From NCBI RefSeq assembly GCF_004343585.1, contig NZ_SLYW01000003.1, forward strand, positions 744,001-808,000: a DNA stretch of 64,000 nucleotides. Reading direction: 5' to 3'. Under the pieces are notes generated by a model. That model was not told the DNA's origin. It worked only from the letters and a program-made list of their open reading frames with translations, and made no database searches. Shown one piece after another: positions 17,550 to 26,848 of the stretch. The translations under genes were made by a program, and so were the position numbers. Position 1 is the first letter of the stretch; each line of letters begins with the position of its first letter. This DNA is from Neorhizobium sp. JUb45 (GTDB lineage Bacteria; Pseudomonadota; Alphaproteobacteria; Rhizobiales; Rhizobiaceae).

Positions 17550-19382
17550 TCAGAATTCTTCCCAATTGTCCTGAGCAAGTGCCGCATTGCCGTGGAAGGC
17601 GGGGGTAGCAGCGCGCTTCGGTGCCTGCTTCGGCATTGCCGGAGCGACGGCGCGCGGCTGTGCCGGTCTGGCTGCAGATCTTGCCGCCGGTGCTGCGGAG
17701 CGGCTGAACGATGCTTCCACGGCCTGTCTCTGTCCATGCACGGCATTGCCGACATTGAACTGGGCGATCAGCCTGAACAGGTCTTCCGCCTCGGCGGCGA
17801 GTGCCTGGGCTGCGGCGTTGGACTGTTCGACCATGGCCGCGTTCTGCTGCGTGCCCTGGTCGATCGTGTTGACCGCCTTGTTGATCTCGATGAGCCCAGT
17901 CGACTGTTCGCGGGCGGATTCGACGATTGCTGCGACATTGCCGCTGATCTGCTGTACCTGGATGACGATCTGGTCGAGAGCGGCGCCTGTGCGGTCCACA
18001 AGGGTCACCCCTTCCTTCACCTGGGCTGCCGAAGCGGTAATCAATCCCTTGATTTCCTTGGCGGCCTTCGCCGAACGCTGTGCCAGTTCGCGCACTTCCT
18101 GGGCAACCACGGCAAAACCTTTGCCCGCCTCGCCGGCACGTGCGGCCTCGACGCCGGCATTCAGCGCCAGAAGGTTGGTCTGGAATGCGATCTCGTCGAT
18201 AACGCTGATGATGTTGGAAATCTCGCGCGACGAGTTTTCGATGGCACCCATGGCGGAGATCGCCTCACGCACGACCACGCCGGATTGTTCGGCATTAGTG
18301 CGGGTGGTTTCCACCAGTTTGCCGGCCTCATGGGCGCGGCGGCTGCTGTCGGCAACGGTGGTGGTGATCTCTTCAAGTGCGGCGGCCGTCTCTTCCACGG
18401 ATGCGGCCTGATCGTCGGTGCGCCTGGAAAGATCGTCGGAAGCGCTGCGAACTTCGGCGGAAGCGGCGGCAATGCCACTTGCATTGCGGGCAACGGTCGT
18501 CATCGCTTCGCACAGGCGCTGTGCCGTCAGATTGAAATCCACCCGCAGGCGTTCCAGAGAGGGAATGAACGGCTGCTCAAGCCTGCTGGCCAGATCGCCG
18601 GCGGCCAGATGGTTAAGGCCGTCCGCAAGAATATCGACATTGTTGACGCGACCGGTAATGTCGGTCGCGAATTTCACGACCTTGAACACCTTGCCATTCA
18701 TGTCGAAAATCGGGTTGTAAGACGCCTGAATATGGATGATGCGTCCGCCCTTGCCGACGCGCTTAAATTCGGAGGCGAGAAATTCGCCGCCCTGCAGCCG
18801 GGTCCAGAAACCTCGGTATTCATTTCCATGAATGTAATCGTTGTCGCAGAACATCGCGTGATGCTGGCCGATGATCTCGCTCAGCTGGTAACCCACTGTC
18901 TGCAGGAAGTTCTCGTTGGCACTGAGGATCTTGCCCTCGGGCGTGAACTCGATCACGGCCTGCGCGCGGGAAACAGCGGCAATCTTGCCGGCATCGTCGG
19001 CAGCCTTCAGCTTGGCCTCGGTAATGTCGGTCGCGAACTTGACGACCTTGTAGACCTTGTCGCCACGAAGGACCGGATTGTAGGAAGCCTCGATCCAGAC
19101 TTCACGTCCGCCCTTGCCGATGCGCTTGTACTGGCGGCGATCGAAATCACCGCGACCGAGCTTTGCCCAGAACTGCCGATAGTCTTCGCTTGCCGCTTCT
19201 TCCGGCGGCACGAACAGCTTGTGATGCTGGCCGACGATTTCTGATGCGGCATAACCCATCGCGGCGCAAAAATTCTCGTTAGCCGCCAGCACACGTCCAC
19301 TCGGATCAAACTCGATGATGGCCTGCGAACGGCTCATGGCCTTGAGGATGCGCGCGGCATCCGACGATATGGAAAGAGGCAT
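17550..19382 (-). CDS. Soluble double-PAS methyl-accepting chemotaxis protein
   Basis: A 610-residue chemoreceptor without any hydrophobic membrane segment. Two PAS domains in tandem (about 15-125 and 135-245) share the repeated pattern [26 protein letters not shown] and NPV/NPIF...[12 protein letters not shown] short HAMP-like stretch and the cytoplasmic signalling domain follow, with the hairpin tip [21 protein letters not shown] and Ala/Glu methylation regions. The protein ends in NWEEF, which resembles the CheR/CheB-tethering pentapeptide (NWETF in E. coli). PAS cofactor (haem, FAD or none) is unknown. The ATG at 19382 has GGAG 7 bases upstream. Confidence 0.93.
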   Translation of the reverse strand: MPLSISSDAARILKAMSRSQAIIEFDPSGRVLAANENFCAAMGYAASEIVGQHHKLFVPPEEAASEDYRQFWAKLGRGDFDRRQYKRIGKGGREVWIEASYNPVLRGDKVYKVVKFATDITEAKLKAADDAGKIAAVSRAQAVIEFTPEGKILSANENFLQTVGYQLSEIIGQHHAMFCDNDYIHGNEYRGFWTRLQGGEFLASEFKRVGKGGRIIHIQASYNPIFDMNGKVFKVVKFATDITGRVNNVDILADGLNHLAAGDLASRLEQPFIPSLERLRVDFNLTAQRLCEAMTTVARNASGIAAASAEVRSASDDLSRRTDDQAASVEETAAALEEITTTVADSSRRAHEAGKLVETTRTNAEQSGVVVREAISAMGAIENSSREISNIISVIDEIAFQTNLLALNAGVEAARAGEAGKGFAVVAQEVRELAQRSAKAAKEIKGLITASAAQVKEGVTLVDRTGAALDQIVIQVQQISGNVAAIVESAREQSTGLIEINKAVNTIDQGTQQNAAMVEQSNAAAQALAAEAEDLFRLIAQFNVGNAVHGQRQAVEASFSRSAAPAARSAARPAQPRAVAPAMPKQAPKRAATPAFHGNAALAQDNWEEF

Positions 19383-19716
19383 GTGTGAGCTCCAGATAAT
19401 TGTTCCAGCTCAAGTCACAGCCGTCCGGGTTCGTGCGAAATGATTGTTTTCGCAACCGGAAGCTTAGTGTGTTGATCTGGGACCCCCTAATTGCAATTCT
19501 GAATTTCGATATTCCGCAATATACGCGAAACTAATTTCGAAGCAGTGAAGCCGAATTGCTGAATTAAAATTGTCCGACTAGGAGGTTTTACTGTCTGAAA
19601 TTGTGATTTTATATCACTGATGGAGAAATGCATTATCGCACCGCCTCGTGGTGACGCTGCATTATTGTTCTGGACGTTAAGGTGTTGCCGATAATTTCCT
19701 GTCGAACCAAATAGAT
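19383..19716. promoter_or_regulatory. Upstream region of the double-PAS chemoreceptor
   Basis: 334 bases that are markedly A/T-rich compared with the flanking genes, with no plausible coding frame or ribosome-binding site for a small gene. It lies between the stop of the receiver gene and the start of the chemoreceptor, both on the minus strand, so it should hold the chemoreceptor promoter. I see no clear sigma-54 or sigma-28 promoter by eye. Confidence 0.4.
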
Positions 19717-20127
19717 CTATTTCGCTACGGCCTCGAACACATCGTTCAGCAGCAGATCAAGCTTCTGCGGGTTCCATGGTTTTGCCAGCAAGGGCAATCC
19801 GGTCAGCTTCTGTTTCAGTTCGGGAAGCTCGGCATAGCCGCTGCAAACGATCACCGGCACGCCACGTTGCCGCAACAGATCGATAACCGGCAACGATGTT
19901 TCGCCATGTAGGTTGAGATCAACGACCGCACCATCGAGATGCATGCTCTCCGCAGCCTCCAGCGCCTGGTCCACCCGTCCATAAGGGCCTGCGATACGAT
20001 AACCCCGATCGTCGAGAAAATCTTCCATATCCATCGCCAGAAGCAGATCGTCTTCGAGAAGGAGGATGGTCGGTTTTGCTGCGGTCTTTCGGGCTATCTG
20101 CACTGCGTCGTCCTGCTTGTCATCCAA
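19717..20127 (-). CDS. Single-domain response regulator
   Basis: A 136-residue CheY-like receiver with an ~18-residue N-terminal extension. The acidic pair Asp26/Asp27 (LLLEDDLLL), phospho-acceptor Asp70 (AVVDLNLHG), CSGYAE and Lys116 (LLAKPW) are all present. No output domain exists. This CSGY/LAKPW type is common in Rhizobiales, often beside HWE kinases. It is monocistronic here, between a small unknown gene and the chemoreceptor. The cognate kinase cannot be assigned; BphP or the HWE kinases nearby are candidates. Confidence 0.88.
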   Translation of the reverse strand: MDDKQDDAVQIARKTAAKPTILLLEDDLLLAMDMEDFLDDRGYRIAGPYGRVDQALEAAESMHLDGAVVDLNLHGETSLPVIDLLRQRGVPVIVCSGYAELPELKQKLTGLPLLAKPWNPQKLDLLLNDVFEAVAK

Positions 20128-20274
20128 TAATGTGTCGTGCGGGAGGTGTTAGGTGCGGCACAAAGAACAGAATTCAAGAGTTTTATGCCGTTCTAAAGTA
20201 TTCGTGATTGCCGCTGCCAAACTCTGCGATGACGGCTTGAAAGCGTTTCGCATAGGTGCGCGGACGATGATCCG

Positions 20275-20499
20275 TCACGCGGGCAAAACCTTCAGGATAC
20301 GAATTCTGTCGCCGGGGGCAAACGCCAGGATGCCATCCTGCTCCAGTGCCGACAGAACCGCGAGTATCTCGTCACGTGCATATCCCGCGGCATTCAGCGG
20401 CGTGCTGATGTCCACGAGATTGATGGTCTTTTCCGGTTTGGCCTTGAGGACGCGAAGCCGCTCGACAAGTGCGATCTCGATCTCGTTGAATCTGCTCAT
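20275..20499 (-). CDS. Small hypothetical protein (74 aa)
   Basis: I do not recognise a named family. The 74-residue protein starts MSRFNEIEIALVERLRVLK, has a mixed helical middle (NAAGYARDEILAVLSALEQDG) and ends in a short beta stretch (DRIRILKVLPA). The predicted shape, helices followed by two strands, is compatible with a small winged-helix-like domain. Codon use fits the neighbours, which supports a real gene. It has no obvious operon partner; the K+ channel-like gene ends upstream on the same strand, 88 bases away. Confidence 0.6.
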   Translation of the reverse strand: MSRFNEIEIALVERLRVLKAKPEKTINLVDISTPLNAAGYARDEILAVLSALEQDGILAFAPGDRIRILKVLPA

Positions 20500-20587
20500 G
20501 CGCCAATTTTATCCGGGATGTGGTTGGTCTGGTATCGTCTGCTTCGAGCGAACGCGGCGGAAAGCGTAAAATTTCCAGGCGGTCCTA

Positions 20588-21388
20588 TCACATTCCTTCA
20601 TCCGGAATGTTGAGGATGTGGCCGCAGGCCTTGCAGTGGACGGCGTCTGCATCATGACGCTGCAAACCGCATTCCGGGCAAGGAAATGTGACCTTGTAGG
20701 GCCGCACCACCGCCTGCGCGAGGCGCACGAACAGCGATATGCCGATGATCATGGTCAATACCGAGGTCAGCTTGCCGATCGTGCCGGGCAGGGTGATGTC
20801 GCCGAACCCGGTGGTCGTCACGGTTGCAACAGTAAAGTATAGCGCATCGACAAACCCCTCGCCGCCCGGCCGATCGTAAAAGAAGCTCGTATAAACGAAG
20901 CCGGTCATGACGAAGAGAAAGACGAGGAAGTTGATGACGGCCCTGATGACGTCGTGAACATCGGCGCAGCCGGCTTTTCTCAGGATCGTCTTGAACAATG
21001 CACTGTTGCTGATCGCCCAGAGCCGCATGATGCGCAGGAAGGCAAAGTTGAACAGCGCGGTGGGAAACAACAGCGTCGCCAGAATGAACAGGTCGATCCA
21101 GGTCATCGGCCGTTTGGCGAATGTCCAGAACGATGGCGCGGCAATCGCGCGTGCCGTGAGTTCGCCGGCGATCCACACCGCGATCATGTAATCGATAATC
21201 AGGTAGCTCGGGCCGCTTCTCAAATACGGGCCGAGCAGGAAGAAGGCGAGAATGGCGAGGTCGATACAGGCCAGCAGCGCCTGCCAGCGTAGCGCCCAGT
21301 TATCGCGCCCACGTTCTATACGCTGCAGGTTCTCCCGCAGGTGGCGGGAGCGGGACGTGACATTCTGGCCGGATTTGCTGGTGCTCAT
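20588..21388 (-). CDS. Ion channel (K+ channel-like) with C-terminal zinc ribbon
   Basis: A 266-residue membrane protein with a voltage-gated-channel layout. Hydrophobic segments are near 37-55, 62-78, 98-118, 152-170 and 205-225. An Arg-bearing S4-like stretch FLRIMRLWAIS is near 117-127, and the pore helix and filter TVATVTTTGFGD (186-197) has GFGD in place of the usual GYGD. The C-terminus carries four cysteines at 237, 240, 252 and 255 (CPEC...CKAC), a likely zinc ribbon inside the cytoplasm. It probably conducts K+ across the inner membrane, possibly gated or assembled through the ribbon. It appears monocistronic. Confidence 0.82.
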   Translation of the reverse strand: MSTSKSGQNVTSRSRHLRENLQRIERGRDNWALRWQALLACIDLAILAFFLLGPYLRSGPSYLIIDYMIAVWIAGELTARAIAAPSFWTFAKRPMTWIDLFILATLLFPTALFNFAFLRIMRLWAISNSALFKTILRKAGCADVHDVIRAVINFLVFLFVMTGFVYTSFFYDRPGGEGFVDALYFTVATVTTTGFGDITLPGTIGKLTSVLTMIIGISLFVRLAQAVVRPYKVTFPCPECGLQRHDADAVHCKACGHILNIPDEGM

Positions 21389-21440
21389 GCCGCCCAGATA
21401 GAGACTTCTCGTATGCGGTCAAGCGGCCATGCAAAAGCTG

Positions 21441-22199
21441 TCAGGTTGCCACTTTTTCCAGCTCCGATGCGCGGTCCATCGAACCGAGAATACGGCTCTT
21501 GCCGACATCGATGACATGCTGCATGGCGGCGATCGCCTTGGCCGGATCGCGCGAGGCGATTGCATGGGCAATACGCAAGTGGTTGCTCGCCACTTCGTCG
21601 ATCTTTTCCGGTGATGCGGCAGGCGACGAAAGCTGGAACGAGATCGCCAGCGCCGCCTCGATCAGCGCGCTGGCGGAGCGCATGAACGGGTTGCCGGACA
21701 TGCGGGCGACGGCGAGATGGAATTCGAGATCGACCTTGGCGATGGTTTCCGGCGTGTGAGACAGATCGTCGAAGCGCGCTGCAATGGCATAAAGCGCAAC
21801 GATGTCGTCGCTGGTTGCGCGCACAGCGGCGGCGGCGGCTGCCGCAGGTTCCAGCGCGTTGCGCATCTCGGCGATGTAATCGATGAATGCGTGATCAATG
21901 CCGGCATCGCAGCGCCAGCCCAGTACATCAGGATCGAAGAAATTCCAGCTGTCGCGCGGCAAAACGCGGGTGCCGACGCGTGCCTTCGGCTCGATCAGCC
22001 GTTTGGCGGTCAGCGTCTTCATCGCTTCGCGCAGCACGGTGCGTGATACGCCGAAGCGGGCGGACAGATCGTTGTCGCCCGGCAGGATGGAACCCTCCGG
22101 AATTTCGCCGGAAACGATGGCGCTGCCGAGGCCGGCAACCACATGCGCGTGGCTGCTGCGTCTTTTGCGTCCGCTAATCGTCGTTTCCAGCAGTCCCAA
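21441..22199 (-). CDS. GntR/FadR family transcriptional regulator
   Basis: A 252-residue regulator. Residues ~20-85 form the GntR winged helix (IPEGSILPGDNDLSARFGVSRTVLREAMKTLTAKRLIEPKARVGTRV in pieces), and the rest is an all-helical FCD effector domain with metal-ligand-like His and Asp (LEFHLAVARMSGN, ASNHLRIAHAIAS). It is the last gene of the ytfQRT-yjfF operon, with only one base between its start and the yjfF stop. It likely represses the sugar importer, and perhaps the divergent arabinose operon, until a sugar acid is bound. This is inferred from position. Confidence 0.88.
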   Translation of the reverse strand: MGLLETTISGRKRRSSHAHVVAGLGSAIVSGEIPEGSILPGDNDLSARFGVSRTVLREAMKTLTAKRLIEPKARVGTRVLPRDSWNFFDPDVLGWRCDAGIDHAFIDYIAEMRNALEPAAAAAAAVRATSDDIVALYAIAARFDDLSHTPETIAKVDLEFHLAVARMSGNPFMRSASALIEAALAISFQLSSPAASPEKIDEVASNHLRIAHAIASRDPAKAIAAMQHVIDVGKSRILGSMDRASELEKVAT

Positions 22200-22200
22200 T

Positions 22201-23187
22201 TCATACCCCCTTCAGGCGTGCGATATCGATGCGCCTGTTTGAATACCAGATGATGCCGCGCTGCAACACGATGAACACAAAGAGCAGGATTCCAATGACG
22301 ATTTTCGTCCACCATGAGGACAAAGTGCCGTCGAAAACGATGTAGGTCTGGATCAGGCCCTGGATGAGAATGCCGATGAACGTGCCGGCGATCAGCCCGG
22401 TGCCGCCGGTCAGCAGCGTGCCGCCGATGACAACCGCGGCGATCGCGTCGAGTTCCACGCCCACCGTCGCCAGCGAATACCCGGAGGAGGTGTAGAGCGT
22501 GTAGGCAATGCCGGCGAGCCCGGACAGAAAACCGGATGTCGCATAGATGCCGATCGTGGTGCGCCCGACCGGCACGCCCATCAGTTCGGCAGATTGCGGA
22601 TTGCCCCCGAGCGCATAGACATTGGCGCCAAAACGGGTGCGCGCCGCGATGATGCCGCCGATGATGAAAACCGCGATCATCAGCATCGACATCGCCGTCA
22701 GTCGTCCACCGCCGGGAAAGCGGAAATAAAAACCCTGGATCGTATCGAGGAACGGGTGCGAGATCGGCACGGACTGGGTCGAGATCAGATAGGCGGCGCC
22801 GCGTGCGAGAAACATGCCGGCCAGCGTCACCACGAAGGGCGGGATCTGCAAGTAACGGATCATCGCGCCCATGGCGCTGCCGAACGCGGTGGAGATGACC
22901 AGAACCAGTGCGAAGGCGGTGAGCGGATGCAGGCCGAGTGTGCCGACCGTGACGGCCACGAAGACGCTGGTGAAGGCGATGACGGAGCCGATCGACAGAT
23001 CGATGCCGCCCGACAGGATGACAAAAGTCATGCCGACCGCCGCAATGCCGAGAAAGGCGTTGTCGACAAGCAGATTGCCGATCACGCGGGTCGACAGCAT
23101 GGCCGGAAACTGTATGGCGCAAAGCGCGTAGGCGATGATGAAGATGGCAAGCGTGGTGACGAAGGGAAGGTTGCGGCTGTGGATCAT
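22201..23187 (-). CDS. yjfF: Sugar ABC transporter permease, YjfF-like
   Basis: A 328-residue BPD_transp_2 permease with 8-10 hydrophobic segments. Family motifs include GGIDLSIGSVIAFTSVF and GGNPQSAELMGVPVGR. It is the second permease of a YtfQ-YtfR-YtfT-YjfF importer, which in E. coli takes up galactofuranose. Its start overlaps the upstream ytfT-like stop by 4 bases (ATGA). The name rests on gene order and family resemblance, so the true sugar may differ (arabinose, galactose or another furanose). Confidence 0.82.
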   Translation of the reverse strand: MIHSRNLPFVTTLAIFIIAYALCAIQFPAMLSTRVIGNLLVDNAFLGIAAVGMTFVILSGGIDLSIGSVIAFTSVFVAVTVGTLGLHPLTAFALVLVISTAFGSAMGAMIRYLQIPPFVVTLAGMFLARGAAYLISTQSVPISHPFLDTIQGFYFRFPGGGRLTAMSMLMIAVFIIGGIIAARTRFGANVYALGGNPQSAELMGVPVGRTTIGIYATSGFLSGLAGIAYTLYTSSGYSLATVGVELDAIAAVVIGGTLLTGGTGLIAGTFIGILIQGLIQTYIVFDGTLSSWWTKIVIGILLFVFIVLQRGIIWYSNRRIDIARLKGV

Positions 23188-24248
23188 CGTGCAGTTCCCT
23201 TCACGTCGGTATCATTGACCTCGCTTCGTTTGGTCGGAGGCATGATTTCTGGCCGCTTGCGCCAGAAGCGCAGGAAAGCGGTCAGCGTCAGCAGTGCCGG
23301 CGATTGCAGGGTCAGCACGATGACGATGATGACGGCCTTGATGATCAGGTTGAATTCCGGCGGAAAGCCCGAAACCAGAATGCCGGTATTGATCGACTGG
23401 ATGATCAGCGCGCCCAGGAGCGAGGCGGTGATGGAAAATCGTCCGCCATTCAGCGAGGTGCCGCCGATCACGACAGCAAGGATGGCATCCAGTTCCAGCC
23501 ACAGGCCTGCATTGTTGGCATCGGCACCGCGGATGTCGGCGGTGACGATCAGGCCGGCAACGGCGGCCATCAGGCCGGAAATGGCGTAGACGAAAAAGAT
23601 CAGGAATTTGGCCCGCACGCCGGCAAGCGTCGCGGCGCGGCGGTTGATGCCGGTCGCCTCGATCAGAAAACCGAGTGCCGAGCGCCGCACCAGCAGACCG
23701 ACCACCATCGCCATCGCCAGCCAGATCAGGATCGGCAACGGCACGCCTGCAAAGGAGCCGGAGCCGAGGGCGGCAAATGTGTCGTCGTTGAAGGTGAGGA
23801 TGGCGCCCTCGGTGATCAGCTGGGCGATGCCGCGACCGGCCACCATCAGGATCAGCGTGGCGATGATCGGCTGGATGTCGAGAAGCGCCACCAGCATGCC
23901 GTTCCACAGGCCGCAGATCAGGCCGACGCCGAGCGACACGAGAATGACGACGGGCAGACTGTAGCCCTGTGTCACAAGGCTGGCCGCGACCGCGCCACAG
24001 ATGGCGATGACTGCACCGATCGACAGGTCGATACCACGCGTGGCGATGACCAGCGTCATGCCGATCGTCAGCAATGCCACAGGGGCTGCGCGGACCAGCA
24101 CGTCGATCAGGCTGCCATAGATGCGGCCATTGGCGATGGAGAGATTGAGAAAGCCGGGGGCGACGGCGGTGATCATTGCCAGAATGACGACAAGCGCGAT
24201 CAGTTGCGGGGCAAGGCGTCGCAGGCGGCGGGTGACGCTGTTCATCAT
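23184..24248 (-). CDS. ytfT: Sugar ABC transporter permease, YtfT-like
   Basis: A 354-residue inner-membrane permease of the ribose/galactose class. Motifs: TRGIDLSIGAVIAICGAVAAS, ATGINRRAATLAGVRAKF and ELDAILAVVIGGTSLNGG. The start codon overlaps the ATPase stop (ATGATGA), with a second ATG three bases later as an equally good start. It forms the heterodimeric channel with the YjfF-like protein. Confidence 0.83.
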   Translation of the reverse strand: MMNSVTRRLRRLAPQLIALVVILAMITAVAPGFLNLSIANGRIYGSLIDVLVRAAPVALLTIGMTLVIATRGIDLSIGAVIAICGAVAASLVTQGYSLPVVILVSLGVGLICGLWNGMLVALLDIQPIIATLILMVAGRGIAQLITEGAILTFNDDTFAALGSGSFAGVPLPILIWLAMAMVVGLLVRRSALGFLIEATGINRRAATLAGVRAKFLIFFVYAISGLMAAVAGLIVTADIRGADANNAGLWLELDAILAVVIGGTSLNGGRFSITASLLGALIIQSINTGILVSGFPPEFNLIIKAVIIVIVLTLQSPALLTLTAFLRFWRKRPEIMPPTKRSEVNDTDVKGTAR

Positions 24249-25768
24249 GCGGCCTCCGTCCGGTTCGGGGCGGCAATGGCGTGCATGATGTTGTCGGCCG
24301 TCACGTCTGCGCCGGAAAGCTCGGCAATGTGCTTGCGGTCGGAAAGAACGATGACGCGGTGGGCAATCGCCGTCAGTTCCTCCAGTTCGGATGAGATGAC
24401 GACGAGCGACATGCCCTCGGTGCAGAGTTTTTCGATCATTTTCAGAATTTCCGCATGCGCACCGATATCGATGCCGCGCGTCGGTTCGTCGAGGATCAGC
24501 AGGCGTGGATTTGTGGCAAGCCAGCGGGCGAGGATCGCCTTCTGCTGGTTGCCGCCGGAGAGGAATTTGATCGGCCGGTCGGGATCGGCGGGGCGGATAT
24601 CCAGCGAGCGGATGAATTCGGCGGCAAGCGCCTGCCGCTGGCGCGAGGGGATCGGTTTTGCCCAGCCCTGCCGCGCCTGAAGCGCCAGCGCGATGTTCTC
24701 GGCCACGGAAAAATCGCCGATAATGCCGTCGCTCTTGCGTTCTTCGGGACAGAAACCGAAACCGTTGGCGATCGCGGCTTCCGGCGAGGTGAGCGAGATC
24801 TCGCTGCCATCCACCGTCGCCGTGCCGCTGTCGGCGCGGTCGATGCCGAACAGAAGGAAGGCGGTTTCGCTGCGGCCTGAACCCAGAAGCCCGGCAATGC
24901 CGACCACTTCACCGGGCCGAATGGCGAGATCGAAGGGCGAGATGCTGCCGCGCTTGCCATAGTCGTTGAAATGGATCGCGGCCTCGCCGGTCGGCACATC
25001 GCCTTCGCTGGCCTGATGGTCGCGCGTCACATGCTGCAGCTCGCGGCCGAGCATCATCGAGATCAGCTCCATGCGCGGCAGACCGTCGATATCGCGGCTG
25101 CCGACCAATCGGCCGTTGCGCAGCACGGTCACGCGGTCGGCCACCGCATAGACCTGATTGAGAAAATGGGTAATCAGAATGATACCGAGCCCGTCTGCCT
25201 TCAACTTGCGCAGCACGGAAAACAGGACTTCCACCTCCTGCGCATCGAGGCTGGCGGTCGGCTCATCGAGCACCAGGACCTTGCCGGACAGGTCGACGGC
25301 GCGGGCAATGGCGATGATCTGGCGGATGGCGACGGAATAGGTGGAGAGCAGCGCATCGACATCGATATCCAGCCCGTAACGGGCCAGCAGGTCACGCGAT
25401 CGGCGGCGCATTTCGCGGCGGTCGGTGAGGCCGAAACGGCGCGGCTGACGGCCGAGAAACAGGTTTTCCGCCACCGTCAGGTTTTCCAGAAGATTGACCT
25501 CCTGATAGACGGTGCCGATGCCAAGCACCTGCGCTTCGCCGACATTGGCGGGAGACACGTCCTCGCCATCCAGACGGATCGTGCCGCTGTCGCGGCTGTA
25601 GACGCCGGTAAGGATCTTGATCAGGGTCGATTTGCCAGCGCCGTTTTCGCCCAGCAGCGCATGGATCTCTCCACGTCGCAGCGAAAAATCGACATTGTCG
25701 AGCGCGACATTGCCGAGAAAGCTCTTGGCAATGGCTTTCGCTTCCAGAATGTTTTGGGGGTCTGACAT
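24245..25768 (-). CDS. ytfR: Sugar ABC transporter ATP-binding protein, YtfR-like
   Basis: A 507-residue protein with two fused nucleotide-binding domains, as usual for sugar importers of the RbsA/MglA/YtfR class. The first domain has Walker [10 protein letters not shown], signature YSVAIRQIIAIARAV and Walker [13 protein letters not shown]. The second has a degenerate Walker A (GLLGSGRSE) but an intact signature [16 protein letters not shown] and [14 protein letters not shown]. This asymmetry is normal in the class. I prefer ATG 25768 (MSDPQNI) over an upstream frame to 25804 because it matches the usual N-terminus. Confidence 0.88.
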   Translation of the reverse strand: MSDPQNILEAKAIAKSFLGNVALDNVDFSLRRGEIHALLGENGAGKSTLIKILTGVYSRDSGTIRLDGEDVSPANVGEAQVLGIGTVYQEVNLLENLTVAENLFLGRQPRRFGLTDRREMRRRSRDLLARYGLDIDVDALLSTYSVAIRQIIAIARAVDLSGKVLVLDEPTASLDAQEVEVLFSVLRKLKADGLGIILITHFLNQVYAVADRVTVLRNGRLVGSRDIDGLPRMELISMMLGRELQHVTRDHQASEGDVPTGEAAIHFNDYGKRGSISPFDLAIRPGEVVGIAGLLGSGRSETAFLLFGIDRADSGTATVDGSEISLTSPEAAIANGFGFCPEERKSDGIIGDFSVAENIALALQARQGWAKPIPSRQRQALAAEFIRSLDIRPADPDRPIKFLSGGNQQKAILARWLATNPRLLILDEPTRGIDIGAHAEILKMIEKLCTEGMSLVVISSELEELTAIAHRVIVLSDRKHIAELSGADVTADNIMHAIAAPNRTEAA

Positions 25769-25839
25769 GCTCACCTGTCCGCACGGTTTTCGGGCGAGCG
25801 GCACGTGGTCAAACGCGCCGCCCGTCTTGCGTCAGTGAT

Positions 25840-25863
25840 GCGGGCAATTCAGCGAATGCCCGC
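25840..25863. repeat. Intercistronic stem-loop between ytfQ and ytfR
   Basis: GCGGGC-A-ATTC (25840-25850), loop AGC, and GAAT-GCCCGC (25854-25863) form a 10-bp stem with one bulged A. It lies 25 bases past the ytfQ stop and 71 bases before the ytfR start. With no U-run on the transcribed strand, it is likely to protect the ytfQ mRNA 3' end or attenuate read-through. Confidence 0.6.
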
Positions 25864-25888
25864 TTTCGTTATGCCTTGAGGGCAGGGA

Positions 25889-26848
25889 TCAGTAACCGAG
25901 GCCCTTCTTGGACTCGTACACCTTCATCGGGTCGTCCTTTTGGGTGTAGAGCTTGGATTCGGTCTGGATCCATTTTTTCGGCTCCTTCTTGTCCTTCAGA
26001 TACGCATCGAGCGCATCGAAGGCGGGGCCGGCCATGTTCGGGGTCAGTTCAACGGTGGCGTTGGCCTCACCCTTTGCCATGGCCTGAAAAATGTCCGGCA
26101 CGGCGTCGATCGAAACGATCTTGATGTCGGTACCCGGTTTCAGGCCGGCTTCCTTGATCGCCTGGATGGCGCCGACGGCCATGTCGTCATTGTGCGCGTA
26201 AACGGCACAGATATCCTTGCCGCCGCCTTCCGCCTTGATGAAGCTTTCCATGACTTCCTTGCCCTTGGTGCGGGTGAAGTCACCGGTCTGCGAGCGCACG
26301 ATCTTGATGTTCGAAGCGGCCTTGATGCCTTCTTCAAAACCCTTCTTGCGGTTGATGGCCGGCGAAGAACCGGTCGTGCCCTGCAGTTCCACGACCTTGC
26401 AGTCCTTGGAACCGACATCCTTGGCAAGCCATTCGCCGGCAACCTTGCCTTCATGCACCTGATCGGAGGTGACGGCTGTCAGGTAAAGATCCTTTGGCGA
26501 CTCGATTTCGCGGTCGAGCAGGATCACCGGGATCTTCTCTTCCTTGGCTTCCTTCAGGACTGCATCCCAGCCGGTGGCGACCACCGGTGCGATCAGGATC
26601 GCATCGACGCCCTGGGCAATGAAGCCGCGGATCGCCTTGATCTGGTTTTCCTGCTTCTGCTGCGCGTCGGCGAATTTCAGCGTCACGCCGCGTTTTTCGG
26701 CTTCCTGCTTGGTCACTGTCGTTTCGGCCGCACGCCAGCCCGATTCGGAGCCGATCTGCGAAAAGCCGACCGTCAGCGAGGCTGCGGAAACACTGGTTGC
26801 AAGGGAAAGTGTGAATGCGACGCCAAGCGCCGCGAATGCTGTTCTCAT
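25889..26848 (-). CDS. ytfQ: Sugar ABC transporter substrate-binding protein, YtfQ-like
   Basis: A 319-residue periplasmic protein with a signal peptide of ~22 residues (basic start, hydrophobic core, VSA-A cut). The mature part is a class I sugar-binding fold. It matches YtfQ features: VGFSQIGSESGWRAAETTV at the start, EAEKRGVTLKFADAQQKQENQIKAIR, VILLDREIES and ELQGTTGSSPAINRKKGFEEG. E. coli YtfQ binds galactofuranose; related rhizobial proteins may prefer other furanose sugars. It is the first gene of the importer operon and diverges from araD1 across 326 bases. Confidence 0.87.
   Translation of the reverse strand: MRTAFAALGVAFTLSLATSVSAASLTVGFSQIGSESGWRAAETTVTKQEAEKRGVTLKFADAQQKQENQIKAIRGFIAQGVDAILIAPVVATGWDAVLKEAKEEKIPVILLDREIESPKDLYLTAVTSDQVHEGKVAGEWLAKDVGSKDCKVVELQGTTGSSPAINRKKGFEEGIKAASNIKIVRSQTGDFTRTKGKEVMESFIKAEGGGKDICAVYAHNDDMAVGAIQAIKEAGLKPGTDIKIVSIDAVPDIFQAMAKGEANATVELTPNMAGPAFDALDAYLKDKKEPKKWIQTESKLYTQKDDPMKVYESKKGLGY

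Noticed and set aside
23304-24680. 458-codon plus-strand frame across ytfT and ytfR
   Set aside because: Its composition (runs of Asp, His, Gln and Gly) is that of a reverse-strand shadow, and it crosses two genes with clear transporter motifs.
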